A stretch of DNA of 37,911 bases from Candidatus Enterenecus stercoripullorum (lineage in GTDB: Bacteria > Bacillota > Clostridia > Oscillospirales > Oscillospiraceae): NCBI GenBank assembly GCA_018716015.1, contig DVKM01000063.1:1-37911 (forward strand), in the 5' to 3' direction. Under the pieces are notes generated by a model. That model did not search any database. It had not been told where the DNA came from and was given only the letters and a program-made list of their open reading frames with translations. Position 1 is the first letter of the stretch. Each line of letters begins with the position of its first letter. Of the stretch, positions 17,301 to 25,270 are shown piece after piece. The translations under genes were made by a program, and so were the position numbers.

Positions 17301-18287
17301 TTACACGCTGTACCGGTACATAACTCCCACAAAGGCCAGCAGGCAAAAGGCCACAGTAATACCTGTGAACGTGAGTACGATGCGCACCTCGCTCCAGCCC
17401 CCCAGTTCCAAATGATGGTGCAGGGGTGCCATGCGGAAGATGCGCTTGCCGTGGGTCAGCTTGAAATAGCCCACCTGCAAAATGTCGCTCAGGGTCTCTA
17501 CGATGTAGATGACGCCCACCGGCACCAGTACCAGGGGCGCGTCCAGGGCAAAGGCCATGCCGCACACCGCCCCCCCCAAAAACAGAGAGCCGGTATCCCC
17601 CATAAACACCTTGGCAGGATAGAAGTTATAGACCAGAAAGCCCAGCAGGCCGCCGGCCAGGGCCCCGGCAAAGACACCCACCGCCCCCTTGTCCCACCAG
17701 GCGGACAGCACCGCAAAGAACACCGCCACCGGCAGCGTCACCGAACCGGCCAGGCCGTCCAGACCGTCGGTGAGGTTGACGGCGTTGACGCAGCCCACCA
17801 CCACGAAGGCGGCGAAGACCAGGTACACCACCCAGGGCAGGCTGACAGACACATTGAGAAAGGGGACATACAAGCTGGGAGAGAGGTGTCCCTCCAAGCG
17901 CAGCAGGGCCAAAAAGGCAATGGCCACCGCCAGCTGGAGCAGGAACTTCCACCCGGCAGTCAGCCCCGTGTTCTCCTTCTTTTTGATCTTGGCGTAATCG
18001 TCGAGAAAGCCGATGGCGCCGTACAGCAGGGCGAAGGCCAGCACAAACAGGGCCGAGCGGTCCCCGGCTGCAATATCCCGCCAGCCGAATGCCGCCACCG
18101 CCACCACGCAGGCCACCATGAACATGATCCCCCCCATGGTGGGCGTGCCCTGCTTGGACATGTGCCAGTTGGGTCCGATCTCCTTGATGGACTGACCTGC
18201 CTTCATGGCCCGCAGAGCGGGGATCAGAAACCGGCCCACCACCAGGGAAACCGCAAAAGCCAGTACACCTGCAAAGAGCATTGTCAT
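17301..18287 (-). CDS. mraY: Phospho-N-acetylmuramoyl-pentapeptide transferase
   Basis: Transfers phospho-MurNAc-pentapeptide to undecaprenyl phosphate to make lipid I, in the membrane. The 328-residue protein has the family motifs in order: GTPTMGG, FLDDYAKIKK, NAVNLTDGLDGLAG, PAKVFMGDTGSL and the C-terminal PLHHHLE, with about ten membrane segments between. The ATG at 18287 is chosen because GGAGG lies 8 bases upstream; an in-frame ATG five codons earlier overlaps that site. The order PBP - (MurE-like) - mraY - ftsW - murG matches other Firmicutes except that murF and murD are missing between these genes. Confidence 0.95.
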   Translation of the reverse strand: MTMLFAGVLAFAVSLVVGRFLIPALRAMKAGQSIKEIGPNWHMSKQGTPTMGGIMFMVACVVAVAAFGWRDIAAGDRSALFVLAFALLYGAIGFLDDYAKIKKKENTGLTAGWKFLLQLAVAIAFLALLRLEGHLSPSLYVPFLNVSVSLPWVVYLVFAAFVVVGCVNAVNLTDGLDGLAGSVTLPVAVFFAVLSAWWDKGAVGVFAGALAGGLLGFLVYNFYPAKVFMGDTGSLFLGGAVCGMAFALDAPLVLVPVGVIYIVETLSDILQVGYFKLTHGKRIFRMAPLHHHLELGGWSEVRIVLTFTGITVAFCLLAFVGVMYRYSV

Positions 18288-18316
18288 CGCGATGACCTCC
18301 ATCCACTCTCTTTTGT

Positions 18317-18832
18317 CTATTGCCCCCGGGACAGCAGTCCTACCGCCGTCTCCAGCGGCACGCCCACCGCCAGCGCCCCGGCCAAGGCGGCCAGGTGGTC
18401 GTACAGCCGGGGCCGGTCCCCCAGGGGGACCCGCACCCTCGTCAGCTCCCGGTCTGTCAGCGCTTCGAACTCCAGCCGGTTCGCCCACAGGCGCACATTC
18501 TTGGCCGTCAGGTCGGCCTGGGGCCGTCCGTCAGAATAGGCGTATACCCGGTGGGGCAGGGCGGCGGCCAGTCGGCGCCCCTCCAGATCGTCCAGCCCCA
18601 CCACCGTCACATCGGTGTAGGGCGCCAAGGCCCAGCGGGCCGCGGCGCACCCGGATAGTTCCCGCCGATCATGGGGCTCAAAATTCTCCACCACCACGGC
18701 GCGAAACCGCTTTCCCGCTTCCGCGGCCGCCACGGCCTGGCAGGGGGTGAGCTCCTCCACCGGGCAGCCGGTGAGGACTCTGAGCAGCCCCGCAGTAAGG
18801 GTGCCGCCGCCCCCCACCACCGCGATGGGCAC
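18317..18832 (-). CDS. Truncated MurE-like protein lacking the P-loop
   Basis: About 171 residues that match only the central ATPase domain of Mur ligases, most like MurE: the end pattern VVGLDDLEGRRLAAALPHRVYAYS with ADLTAKNVRL (fragments VVGLDDLEGRRL and ADLTAKNVRL) corresponds to the MurE stretch with DD-x2-G and D-x-x-A-x-N. The N-terminal UDP-binding domain and the C-terminal domain are absent. Where a ligase has GTNGKTTT there is VVGGGGTLTAGLL, so the ATP-binding lysine and threonines are gone. The gene sits exactly in the murE position between the PBP and mraY genes and is open without stops. The start is uncertain (GTG at 18832, or ATG at 18859 overlapping the PBP gene). It is either a decaying murE or a retained non-catalytic protein. 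Confidence 0.6.
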   Translation of the reverse strand: MPIAVVGGGGTLTAGLLRVLTGCPVEELTPCQAVAAAEAGKRFRAVVVENFEPHDRRELSGCAAARWALAPYTDVTVVGLDDLEGRRLAAALPHRVYAYSDGRPQADLTAKNVRLWANRLEFEALTDRELTRVRVPLGDRPRLYDHLAALAGALAVGVPLETAVGLLSRGQ

Positions 18833-18839
18833 AGTCCCG

Positions 18840-21284
18840 CTATGCGTCCTGGGGCGCATAGTCAATCACATTGCTGGCAAAGCGGACCTCTACCACGGTG
18901 CCCATGGAGACCATGGTGCCCGCTTCCATGGATTGGTTCACCGCCATCACAGAGGCATCGGTATAGTCCGACACGCCGGTGGAGCGCAGGAACAGCCCCA
19001 GATTTTCCAGCGTCTCTTTCGCCCGGGCAGGGGACATCCCGGACACATTGGGCACCTCCACCTGCTCCTCCGGCGCCTCGTCCCCCAGATACAGGATCAC
19101 GGTGGACCCGCCGGGAATGGTCACGCCGGCGGCGGGCACCTGGGCGGTCACAATATTTCCCGTACCCACGGTGCGCACGTTCAGCCCCCGGTCCTGCACC
19201 AGGCCCTTGGCCACAGTGAGTTCATAGCCGGTGGCCCGGATCATGGTGGTGTCGCTGCTGGCCAGCTCCTGGCTGGTATACTGTTTCTCCATGCCCAGAT
19301 AGTCCAGAATATCCGCGATGAGCTGGCCCGCCATGGGGGCGGTGATGTTGCCCCCGCTGATATAGGTGCCCGAGGGGGTGTATTGGGACGTGCCGTTGGC
19401 CCGCTCTGGCGAGTCATAGGCCAGCAACACCAGCACCTTGGGATTATCCACCGGAGCAAAGCCCATGAAGGAGCAGACTACGTCATTGGTGTCTTCTCCG
19501 ATCTTCTCCGAGGTGCCCGTCTTCCCGGCGATCTTATATCCCGCCATGTAGGCGTTGTGGCCCGAGCCGTTGGCTACCACGCTCTCCAGCATCCCCCGGA
19601 GAATCTCCGAGGTGGTCTCGCTGAGCACCTGGCGCGCTTCTTGCGTCTCACGGTAATACACGGTGCCACCCTCGTTGTCAGTAATGGACTGCACCACATA
19701 GGGAGTGAGCAGATGTCCGCCGTTGATGACACTGGCAAAGGCCCGGATCATCTGAATGGGGGTGACGCGGAAGGTCTGGCCAAAGGAGGCCACGGCCACA
19801 GACTGGGCCCCGTAAGGGCCTTTGAACTCGTCCTCCGGCCAGAAGTAACTGTCCACTTCGCCGGCTAGGTCGATGCCGGTGGTTTCCATCAGGCCGAAGT
19901 CCTCCCAGTACTGCCACATCAGCTCCGCGCCGATCTCCTCGCCGATGTCCATCAGGGCCACATTGCAGGAGTTCTCCAGGGCCTGGGTCACATTTTGATC
20001 CCCATGGCCGCGGCGCTGGTGACAGTGGATCGTCCGGCCGCCCACCACCTTGGAGCCGCCGCAGTAATAGTGGTCGTCGGGGTCGATGATACCCTCCTCC
20101 AGAGCCATGGCCACCGTGAGAGGCTTGAACACCGAGCCGGGCTCATAGGTAAAGCTTACCGCCTTGTTGAGCAGCTGCTCATTGTAGGCCGCGCTGCGGG
20201 CCTCACTGTATTCCTCGCTGTCCTCCCCATACTGCTGGGCCACTGACTCCAGCTCCTCCTGGAGGCTCTGGGTGATGATCTCGGCGTAGTGGTTGGGGTC
20301 GAACTCCGGAGAGCTGGCCATGGCCAGGATGGCCCCGGTGGAGGGGTCCATGACGATGCAGAATCCGCCTTCCTTCACATCATAGGTCTCGATGCCCTCG
20401 GCCAGGGTCTGCTCGGCCATGGCCTGGATCTTGGAGTCAATGGTCAGGTGAAGATCATATCCATCCTGCCCGTCGAAATATTCCTCATAGCTGGAGAGCA
20501 GCTCGCTGCCCAGGCCGGTCTTCCCGGTGACCACCCGGCCGGAGGTGCCGGTGAGCAGGTCCTGATAGGCGGCCTCCAGCCCCTGGGCGCCCACTCGCTC
20601 GCCGCCGCTGTTTTCATTCTCGGCGATAAAGCCCAGAATATGGGAGGCGATGGAGGATTGGGGATAGTAGCGCTGGGCGGTCTCCACCAGGTAGAGGATG
20701 GAGGACATGCCCATATTCCAGCCGCTTTCCTCCCGGTAACCGGCGATAAATTGGCGCACCTGTTCCGCCTCGCTTTCCTCCAGGTAGGTGGCCAGCTCTT
20801 CATAGTAGGAGCCGGTCCGCTCCAGCCGCTTCAGAAAGGTGTCCACATCCTGGTCCAGCAGCTGGGCCAGAAATTCTGCCACGTTCCGCCGGGTCTCGTC
20901 CAGGAGGGCCTGCACCTTGTCCTCATCCACCTCACCGGACTCATCCTGGAGTTCGGAGCTATTCTCGGCCAGGTTGTCGACGTTCCGGATCAGGTCTGCC
21001 GGGGAGAGAATCAGGTTATAGGTGGTGGCGGACATGGCCAGCACCTCCCCCTGGCTGTCGTAGATGGTGCCCCGGCCGGCGTTCACCGCCACGGACTGGA
21101 GCTGCTGGCCGGCAGCCCGCTCCTGCCAGTAGTCATGCTGGGTGATCTGCAGTTTCCACAGCTGGGCCACCATGGGGATGAAGAGCACCACGCCCAGGCA
21201 CACCATCAGGAAGATGGTGCGCCGGAACAGGCTGCGGTTATTTTTCCCGGCGGAGCGCCGGGGTTTGGAATCCTGTCTGCGCAT
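18840..21284 (-). CDS. Class B penicillin-binding protein with PASTA domains (SpoVD/FtsI type)
   Basis: A membrane-anchored transpeptidase that cross-links septal peptidoglycan. The 814 residues contain a basic cytoplasmic start, a membrane segment at about 22-42, the PBP dimer domain with an unusually acidic helical stretch (about 100-200), and the transpeptidase domain with SVFK (Ser384, Lys387), SCN (439-441) and KTGT (588-591). Two C-terminal PASTA-like repeats follow (about 690-750 and EVPNVSGMSP to the end), which bind cell wall or lipid II. The ATG at 21284 is 7 bases after AAAGGAG. It occupies the spoVD/pbpB position after ftsL; whether it serves vegetative division, spore cortex, or both cannot be told here. 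Confidence 0.93.
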   Translation of the reverse strand: MRRQDSKPRRSAGKNNRSLFRRTIFLMVCLGVVLFIPMVAQLWKLQITQHDYWQERAAGQQLQSVAVNAGRGTIYDSQGEVLAMSATTYNLILSPADLIRNVDNLAENSSELQDESGEVDEDKVQALLDETRRNVAEFLAQLLDQDVDTFLKRLERTGSYYEELATYLEESEAEQVRQFIAGYREESGWNMGMSSILYLVETAQRYYPQSSIASHILGFIAENENSGGERVGAQGLEAAYQDLLTGTSGRVVTGKTGLGSELLSSYEEYFDGQDGYDLHLTIDSKIQAMAEQTLAEGIETYDVKEGGFCIVMDPSTGAILAMASSPEFDPNHYAEIITQSLQEELESVAQQYGEDSEEYSEARSAAYNEQLLNKAVSFTYEPGSVFKPLTVAMALEEGIIDPDDHYYCGGSKVVGGRTIHCHQRRGHGDQNVTQALENSCNVALMDIGEEIGAELMWQYWEDFGLMETTGIDLAGEVDSYFWPEDEFKGPYGAQSVAVASFGQTFRVTPIQMIRAFASVINGGHLLTPYVVQSITDNEGGTVYYRETQEARQVLSETTSEILRGMLESVVANGSGHNAYMAGYKIAGKTGTSEKIGEDTNDVVCSFMGFAPVDNPKVLVLLAYDSPERANGTSQYTPSGTYISGGNITAPMAGQLIADILDYLGMEKQYTSQELASSDTTMIRATGYELTVAKGLVQDRGLNVRTVGTGNIVTAQVPAAGVTIPGGSTVILYLGDEAPEEQVEVPNVSGMSPARAKETLENLGLFLRSTGVSDYTDASVMAVNQSMEAGTMVSMGTVVEVRFASNVIDYAPQDA

Positions 21285-21428
21285 GATCATGCTCCTTTGA
21301 GAAAAGCGGTCCTTCACCGGGTATCACGCTGCGAAGGGGCGTAAGAACCCGGTATCTTCTTACGCCCCCCGTGTATTTCTCGTATTCAATGTCTTTGGCA
21401 GTACAGTGTATGACCGTTCTCCTGCCAG

Positions 21429-21986
21429 TTATGACAGCAGGCCGGAGAAAAACTCCTCCGCCCGCCGGATCAGTCCGGTCAGCCCCTGTTGGGCCGCTTC
21501 ATAGTAGACCACATTGTCTCCCTGGGACAGGTCCAGATATACCGTCTGGCTGGGGCTTGCCTTCACCATGGAACCGTCCGCGGTCAGCTGCCGCTCGATC
21601 TCCGTCAGGTCAAAAACCAGCTCATACTGCGTCTGCAAGGTCTTTTCCTCGTCCTGAAGCTCTGCCAGGGTGGAGCGCAGGTCCACTGTCTCGTCCCGGA
21701 CCACGGCAAGGCGGGCATTGGTCATCACCACCAACAGCGCGCACACCGCCACAGCCAGAAGGCCGAGGACGGCAAAGGGCGCCACCGCCCCCTGGGGCCG
21801 CACCTCTACCTGGGGCCGGGATACCGTCCGGGTACGGGGCTGCACCCTGGGACGGCGGATCCGCTCCGCTTCCCCACCGGCGCGCTGGACTGCCCGGCGG
21901 GTCACTTCAGGCTCGGCCTGCGCTTTGTAAGCCACATTGCCGTAGGTGCCGTATCGTCTTGTTCTGCGCTGCGTTGACGCTGCCAT
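21429..21986 (-). CDS. ftsL: FtsL-like division protein
   Basis: A 185-residue bitopic protein in the ftsL position between rsmH and the PBP gene. Residues 1-66 are a basic, Arg-rich cytoplasmic tail; a membrane segment spans about 68-88 (VAPFAVLGLLAVAVCALLVV); then a short coiled coil (RSTLAELQDEEKTLQTQYEL) follows, as in FtsL/DivIC, which pair with DivIB. The sequence of FtsL is poorly conserved, so the assignment rests on topology and place. The ATG at 21986 has GGAG 10 bases upstream. A gap of 144 bases separates it from the PBP gene, without a clear promoter or hairpin. Confidence 0.75.
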   Translation of the reverse strand: MAASTQRRTRRYGTYGNVAYKAQAEPEVTRRAVQRAGGEAERIRRPRVQPRTRTVSRPQVEVRPQGAVAPFAVLGLLAVAVCALLVVMTNARLAVVRDETVDLRSTLAELQDEEKTLQTQYELVFDLTEIERQLTADGSMVKASPSQTVYLDLSQGDNVVYYEAAQQGLTGLIRRAEEFFSGLLS

Positions 21987-22032
21987 GGTGTCTTCGCTCC
22001 TTTGAAGTAATTGCACCCGGCGGTCCGGGCAT

Positions 22033-22965
22033 CTATATCTTCTCCGCCACCCGCAGCTTAGCGCTGCGGGCGCGGGGATTTTCCTCCAGCTCGGCCTGCC
22101 CGGCCACAATGGGCCGCTTGCCGATCAGCTTCGCCCTGGGCTTCTTGCCGCATACGCACACCGGAAAATCCGGCGGGCAGGTGCAGCCCTTGGCCCACTG
22201 GGCAAAGGCCGTTTTTACCAGCCTGTCCTCCAGGGAGTGGAACGAGATGACCGCCAGCCTCCCCTGAGGCCTGAGCAGGTCCAGGGCGCTGTCCAGCATC
22301 CGCTCCACCTCGCCCAGCTCGTCGTTCACCGCGATGCGGATGGCCTGGAAGGACCGCTTGGCCGGGTGCTGCTTCTCCCGCTGGGCCCTGCCCGGCATGG
22401 CCGCCCGGATCACCTCCACCAGCTGCCCGGTGGTCTCAATGAGGGCCTTGCTTCGCTCCCGGATAATGGCCGCAGCGATGACCCCGGCATACCGTTCCTC
22501 CCCGTATTGCCACAAAATCCGTTTCAGCTCCTCCTGGCTCCAGCCGTTGACCACATCATGGGCTGTGAGGGGGGCGGTCTGGTCCATTCTCATGTCCAGG
22601 GGGGCGTCCTGCAGGTAGGAAAAGCCCCGGCTGCCGTCGTCCAGCTGGGGAGAGGAAACCCCCAAATCAAAGAGCATTCCGTCCACCGCCGGAATATTCA
22701 GCCCTTCCAGGATGGCTGCCACGTCTCCGAAGTTGCCGTGGACCAGGGTGACCTTGTCCAGGAATCCGGCCAGCCGCTGGGCTGCCGCGTCCAGGGCCGC
22801 CTGGTCTCGGTCAATGCAGATCAGCCGGCCTGCGGTCAGCCGCCGGGCAATCTCCCGGCTGTGGCCCGCCCGGCCCAGGGTGCCGTCCACATAGACGCCC
22901 TCCGGCCGGATGTTCAGCCCCTCCAGGCACTCCTGGAGCAGCACCGGTTTATGGGTGTATTCCAT
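22033..22965 (-). CDS. rsmH: 16S rRNA (cytosine1402-N4)-methyltransferase
   Basis: Methylates C1402 of 16S rRNA using SAM. The 310 residues match the MraW/RsmH family: HKPVLLQECLEGL at the start, the SAM-binding YVDGTLGRAGHS, DLGVSSPQLDDGSRGFSY (DLGVSSPQLD visible), and VISFHSLEDRLVK near the C-terminus. The stop codon of mraZ is followed by one base and then this ATG, so the two genes are translationally coupled. Standard second gene of the dcw cluster. Confidence 0.96.
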   Translation of the reverse strand: MEYTHKPVLLQECLEGLNIRPEGVYVDGTLGRAGHSREIARRLTAGRLICIDRDQAALDAAAQRLAGFLDKVTLVHGNFGDVAAILEGLNIPAVDGMLFDLGVSSPQLDDGSRGFSYLQDAPLDMRMDQTAPLTAHDVVNGWSQEELKRILWQYGEERYAGVIAAAIIRERSKALIETTGQLVEVIRAAMPGRAQREKQHPAKRSFQAIRIAVNDELGEVERMLDSALDLLRPQGRLAVISFHSLEDRLVKTAFAQWAKGCTCPPDFPVCVCGKKPRAKLIGKRPIVAGQAELEENPRARSAKLRVAEKI

Positions 22966-22966
22966 C

Positions 22967-23383
22967 TCAAATCCCCAGCCCTTCCAGCAGCGCGGAGATG
23001 GTCTCGGGATTGAGCTGCTGACGGGTCTTGGCCTTCCAGTTGTCCGCGCTCCAGATCTGGGCCCGGTCGTTGTTGCCGGTGATGACCACGTCCCGGTCGA
23101 TTTTGGCATAGTCCTTCAGGTAGCCGGGCACCTGGAAGCGCCACTGCTTGTCCGCCTCGCACAGCTGCGCCGAGGCGAAGAACACATCCATGGACGCAGC
23201 CTGGGCAGTGGTCAGGCCGGCCACCCGCTCCTGCAGCTTATTCCAGGCGGACATGGGGTAGAGGGTCAGGTTCTCCTTGACCCCCACAGCCAGATAGAAG
23301 GTGGAGCCCAACTCCTCCCGGAGCTTGGCGGGGACGATGAGACGGCCGGCGTTATCAATGCTGTGCTCATAGGTGCCGGTCAT
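22967..23383 (-). CDS. mraZ: Transcriptional regulator MraZ
   Basis: A 138-residue DNA-binding protein of the MraZ/AbrB-like swapped-hairpin fold that forms ring-shaped oligomers and controls the dcw operon. The two repeated DxxGR-type motifs are visible: SIDNAGRLIVPAKLRE near the start and KIDRDVVITGNNDRAQIW in the second half (degenerate). It is the first gene of the cluster and is preceded by four TGGAG boxes and a good promoter. The ATG at 23383 lies just after ATGGAGG. Confidence 0.95.
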   Translation of the reverse strand: MTGTYEHSIDNAGRLIVPAKLREELGSTFYLAVGVKENLTLYPMSAWNKLQERVAGLTTAQAASMDVFFASAQLCEADKQWRFQVPGYLKDYAKIDRDVVITGNNDRAQIWSADNWKAKTRQQLNPETISALLEGLGI

Positions 23384-23392
23384 CCATCATTC

Positions 23393-23437
23393 CTCCATTC
23401 TACTCCAATTGAAGTCTATATTACTCCATTTCACTCC
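23393..23437 (-). promoter_or_regulatory. MraZ operator: four TGGAG boxes
   Basis: On the minus strand the pentamer TGGAG occurs at 23433-23437, 23423-23427, 23403-23407 and 23393-23397. The spacing is 10, 20 and 10 bp, so all four lie on the same face of the helix. This is the arrangement of the known MraZ sites (direct repeats of TGGGN-type boxes with 5-bp gaps). They lie between the predicted transcription start and the start codon, and the last box doubles as the ribosome-binding site of mraZ. Confidence 0.8.
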
Positions 23438-23449
23438 AATCGTAGTTTT

Positions 23450-23478
23450 AGTATACAGCCTGCTTACCAAAAATGCAA
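23450..23478 (-). promoter_or_regulatory. sigma-A promoter of the dcw operon
   Basis: TTGCAT (23473-23478) and TATACT (23450-23455) on the minus strand with 17 bases between. The first MraZ box begins 12 bases after the -10 element. Confidence 0.75.
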
Positions 23479-23641
23479 GTACTTTTTTTGGGCAAAACAG
23501 CGGCAAATTCCAGTGTTTTTTGCCCTTTTATCACTCAAACACCCGTTCTACTTTTTGTATTTCGCTCGTGCGCAGCTACATTCTTCTGTGCTTTTACCGT
23601 GGTATCCACACCATATCTTGTGCCCGCCCAAACTGGGCAAG

Positions 23642-23675
23642 AAAAAGCGCCGGTACAGATGCCTCTGTACCGGCG
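23642..23675 (-). terminator. Terminator of the uvrC-rsmD-coaD-coiled-coil group
   Basis: A perfect 12-bp stem (23648-23659 with 23664-23675), 4-base loop, then C and TTTTT on the minus strand, 19 bases after the stop of the coiled-coil gene. The remaining 160 bases up to the mraZ promoter show no gene. Confidence 0.9.
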
Positions 23676-23694
23676 TTTCAGATCCCTTCCAGTT

Positions 23695-24216
23695 TTAAGT
23701 CTCGTCCGCCTCCGCGTCGTACATGCGGGGGTTGGCGGAGGATGTGCTCGCTCCGGCAGACCCCATGGCCGCACGAAAGCGGGTGTGTACCTGGCGCATC
23801 TCCGTATGGGCGTCGGCCAGCGCCTCTTCCGTGCGGCGCAGCACATCCTCACAGTACTCGTTGGCCGCCCGGCGTACCTGCTTGGCCTTCTCCTCCGCCT
23901 GGGCGATGAGTTCGTTGGCCTTTTGCCGGGCCTGGTTCATCACCTGGGCCTCGTTGACCCGCTGGCCGGCCTCCTCCTCCGCCCGCTTACGGATCTCCTC
24001 CGCCTCCCGCTTGGCGGCGGCCACATACTCGTTGCGGGCGTTGAGGACCTTTTTGGCCTCGGCCAGCTCCACCGGGAACTGGGCCTTGATGTCCTCGATC
24101 AGGTCCAGGGCCTTGTCCCGTTCAATGATGCACTTCTCGCTGCTCAAGGGCGCGTTTTTCGCCTCGTCAATCATATCGAACAGCATGTCCAGCAATTCGT
24201 CCACAGCCGTTGCCAT
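23695..24216 (-). CDS. Coiled-coil protein, ATPase subunit/DivIVA-like
   Basis: A 173-residue highly helical protein: a short N-terminal domain (MATAVDELLDMLFDMIDEAK), then a long Ala/Glu/Lys/Arg heptad region at about 45-150 and a short disordered tail. Clostridial homologs next to coaD are usually annotated as ATPase or ATP synthase subunit-like, but the resemblance is only of the coiled coil. A role in division or cell pole organisation like DivIVA is possible but not shown. It lies 6 bases after coaD and ends at a strong terminator. Confidence 0.8.
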   Translation of the reverse strand: MATAVDELLDMLFDMIDEAKNAPLSSEKCIIERDKALDLIEDIKAQFPVELAEAKKVLNARNEYVAAAKREAEEIRKRAEEEAGQRVNEAQVMNQARQKANELIAQAEEKAKQVRRAANEYCEDVLRRTEEALADAHTEMRQVHTRFRAAMGSAGASTSSANPRMYDAEADET

Positions 24217-24222
24217 CCCTTG

Positions 24223-24720
24223 TCACATCCTTTCCTGGGTGCCCCTGACCTTTTTCTCCACATCCTCAATGATCTGCCGGGGCACGAAATCAGATAGATC
24301 CGACCCATACCGGGCCATCTCTTTGACTACGGTGGAACTCAAATAGGCGTACTTCGGCCTGGTATACAGGAAAATGGTGTCCAGACGGGGGTATAACTTG
24401 GTATTGAGCATGGCCATCTGGATCTCCGACTCGTAGTCGGACACCGCCCGCAGCCCCTTCACCAGCACTCTGGCCTGATTGCGCCGGGCATACTCGGCCA
24501 CCAGCCCATCCCAGCAGTCCACCCGGACATTGGAAATTCCCTCCGTCACCCGGCGCAGCAGTTCTACCCGCTCCTTGGGGTGGAACAGTCCGGTGTGCTT
24601 ACTGGAGTTCACACTTACGCACACGATCAGCTCGTCAAACATGGCGGCGGCCCGTTTGATGATGTCCAGATGGCCCAGGGTAACCGGGTCAAAGCTGCCG
24701 GGATAAATCGCTCGTTTCAT
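24223..24720 (-). CDS. coaD: Phosphopantetheine adenylyltransferase
   Basis: Catalyses the fourth step of coenzyme A synthesis, joining ATP and 4'-phosphopantetheine to dephospho-CoA. The 165 residues show the nucleotidyltransferase motif GSFDPVTLGHLD (8-19), KGLRAVSDYESEIQMA and the ISSTVVKE-type motif as LSSTVVKEMA near residue 127. The ATG at 24720 lies 4 bases after the rsmD stop, with GTGAGG close to it. The rsmD-coaD pair is standard in Firmicutes. Confidence 0.96.
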   Translation of the reverse strand: MKRAIYPGSFDPVTLGHLDIIKRAAAMFDELIVCVSVNSSKHTGLFHPKERVELLRRVTEGISNVRVDCWDGLVAEYARRNQARVLVKGLRAVSDYESEIQMAMLNTKLYPRLDTIFLYTRPKYAYLSSTVVKEMARYGSDLSDFVPRQIIEDVEKKVRGTQERM

Positions 24721-24724
24721 GGCC

Positions 24725-25270
24725 TCACACGCTCCTGCGGTACAGGGTCAGCTTGATCTTCCCATACCGGTAGTCCCTGCCCTTCTCATAGGGCGCGGGC
24801 AGCTCCGGCAGCAGGCGGTCCACCGGACTTTCGCAGACTATTATACCATTTCCCGTCACAATGTCAATTGCCGCGATTTGTTCCAGCGCCCGCTCCAGAT
24901 TCCCGGACGCGTAGGGCGGGTCCAGGAAGATCAGCCCATACTTTTCCCCCGCCCCGGCCAGGAAGGCGGCAAAGTCCTTCTGATGGAAGGCCGCCCGGGC
25001 CGTCAAAGCGCAGGCGTCCACGTTAGAGCGGATGATTTTCATGGCCGCCGGGGCGCTGTCCACAAAATCGCAGAAGGCCGCACCCCGGCTGAGGGCCTCG
25101 ATGCCCAGCTGACCGGTGCCGGCAAACAGATCCAACACCCGCCGGCCCTCAATGTCGAACTGGATGGCGTTGAACATCCCCTCTTTCACCCGGTCGGTGG
25201 TGGGGCGGGTGTCCAGCCCGGGCAGTTCTCTTAGCCGTTTTCCCCGTGCGCTTCCTGTGATGACCCGCAT
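24725..25270 (-). CDS. rsmD: 16S rRNA (guanine966-N2)-methyltransferase
   Basis: A 181-residue SAM-dependent methyltransferase of the RsmD/YhhF family that modifies G966 of 16S rRNA. Motifs: MRVITGSARGKRL at the start, RPTTDRVKEGMFN, the SAM-binding VLDLFAGTGQLGIEALSRGA (VLDLFAGTGQLG visible), and the catalytic DPPYASG. The start lies inside the end of uvrC with a 40-base overlap in another frame, and GGAGG is 7 bases upstream of the ATG. Confidence 0.95.
   Translation of the reverse strand: MRVITGSARGKRLRELPGLDTRPTTDRVKEGMFNAIQFDIEGRRVLDLFAGTGQLGIEALSRGAAFCDFVDSAPAAMKIIRSNVDACALTARAAFHQKDFAAFLAGAGEKYGLIFLDPPYASGNLERALEQIAAIDIVTGNGIIVCESPVDRLLPELPAPYEKGRDYRYGKIKLTLYRRSV

Noticed and set aside
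17256-18539. 427-codon plus-strand frame opposite mraY
   Set aside because: Antisense shadow; Gln/His-rich product with no membrane or enzyme pattern.
23393-23437. Possible short CRISPR-like repeat ahead of mraZ
   Set aside because: The repeated unit is only 5 bases at 10-bp spacing, which fits MraZ boxes; no CRISPR array was seen anywhere in the window.
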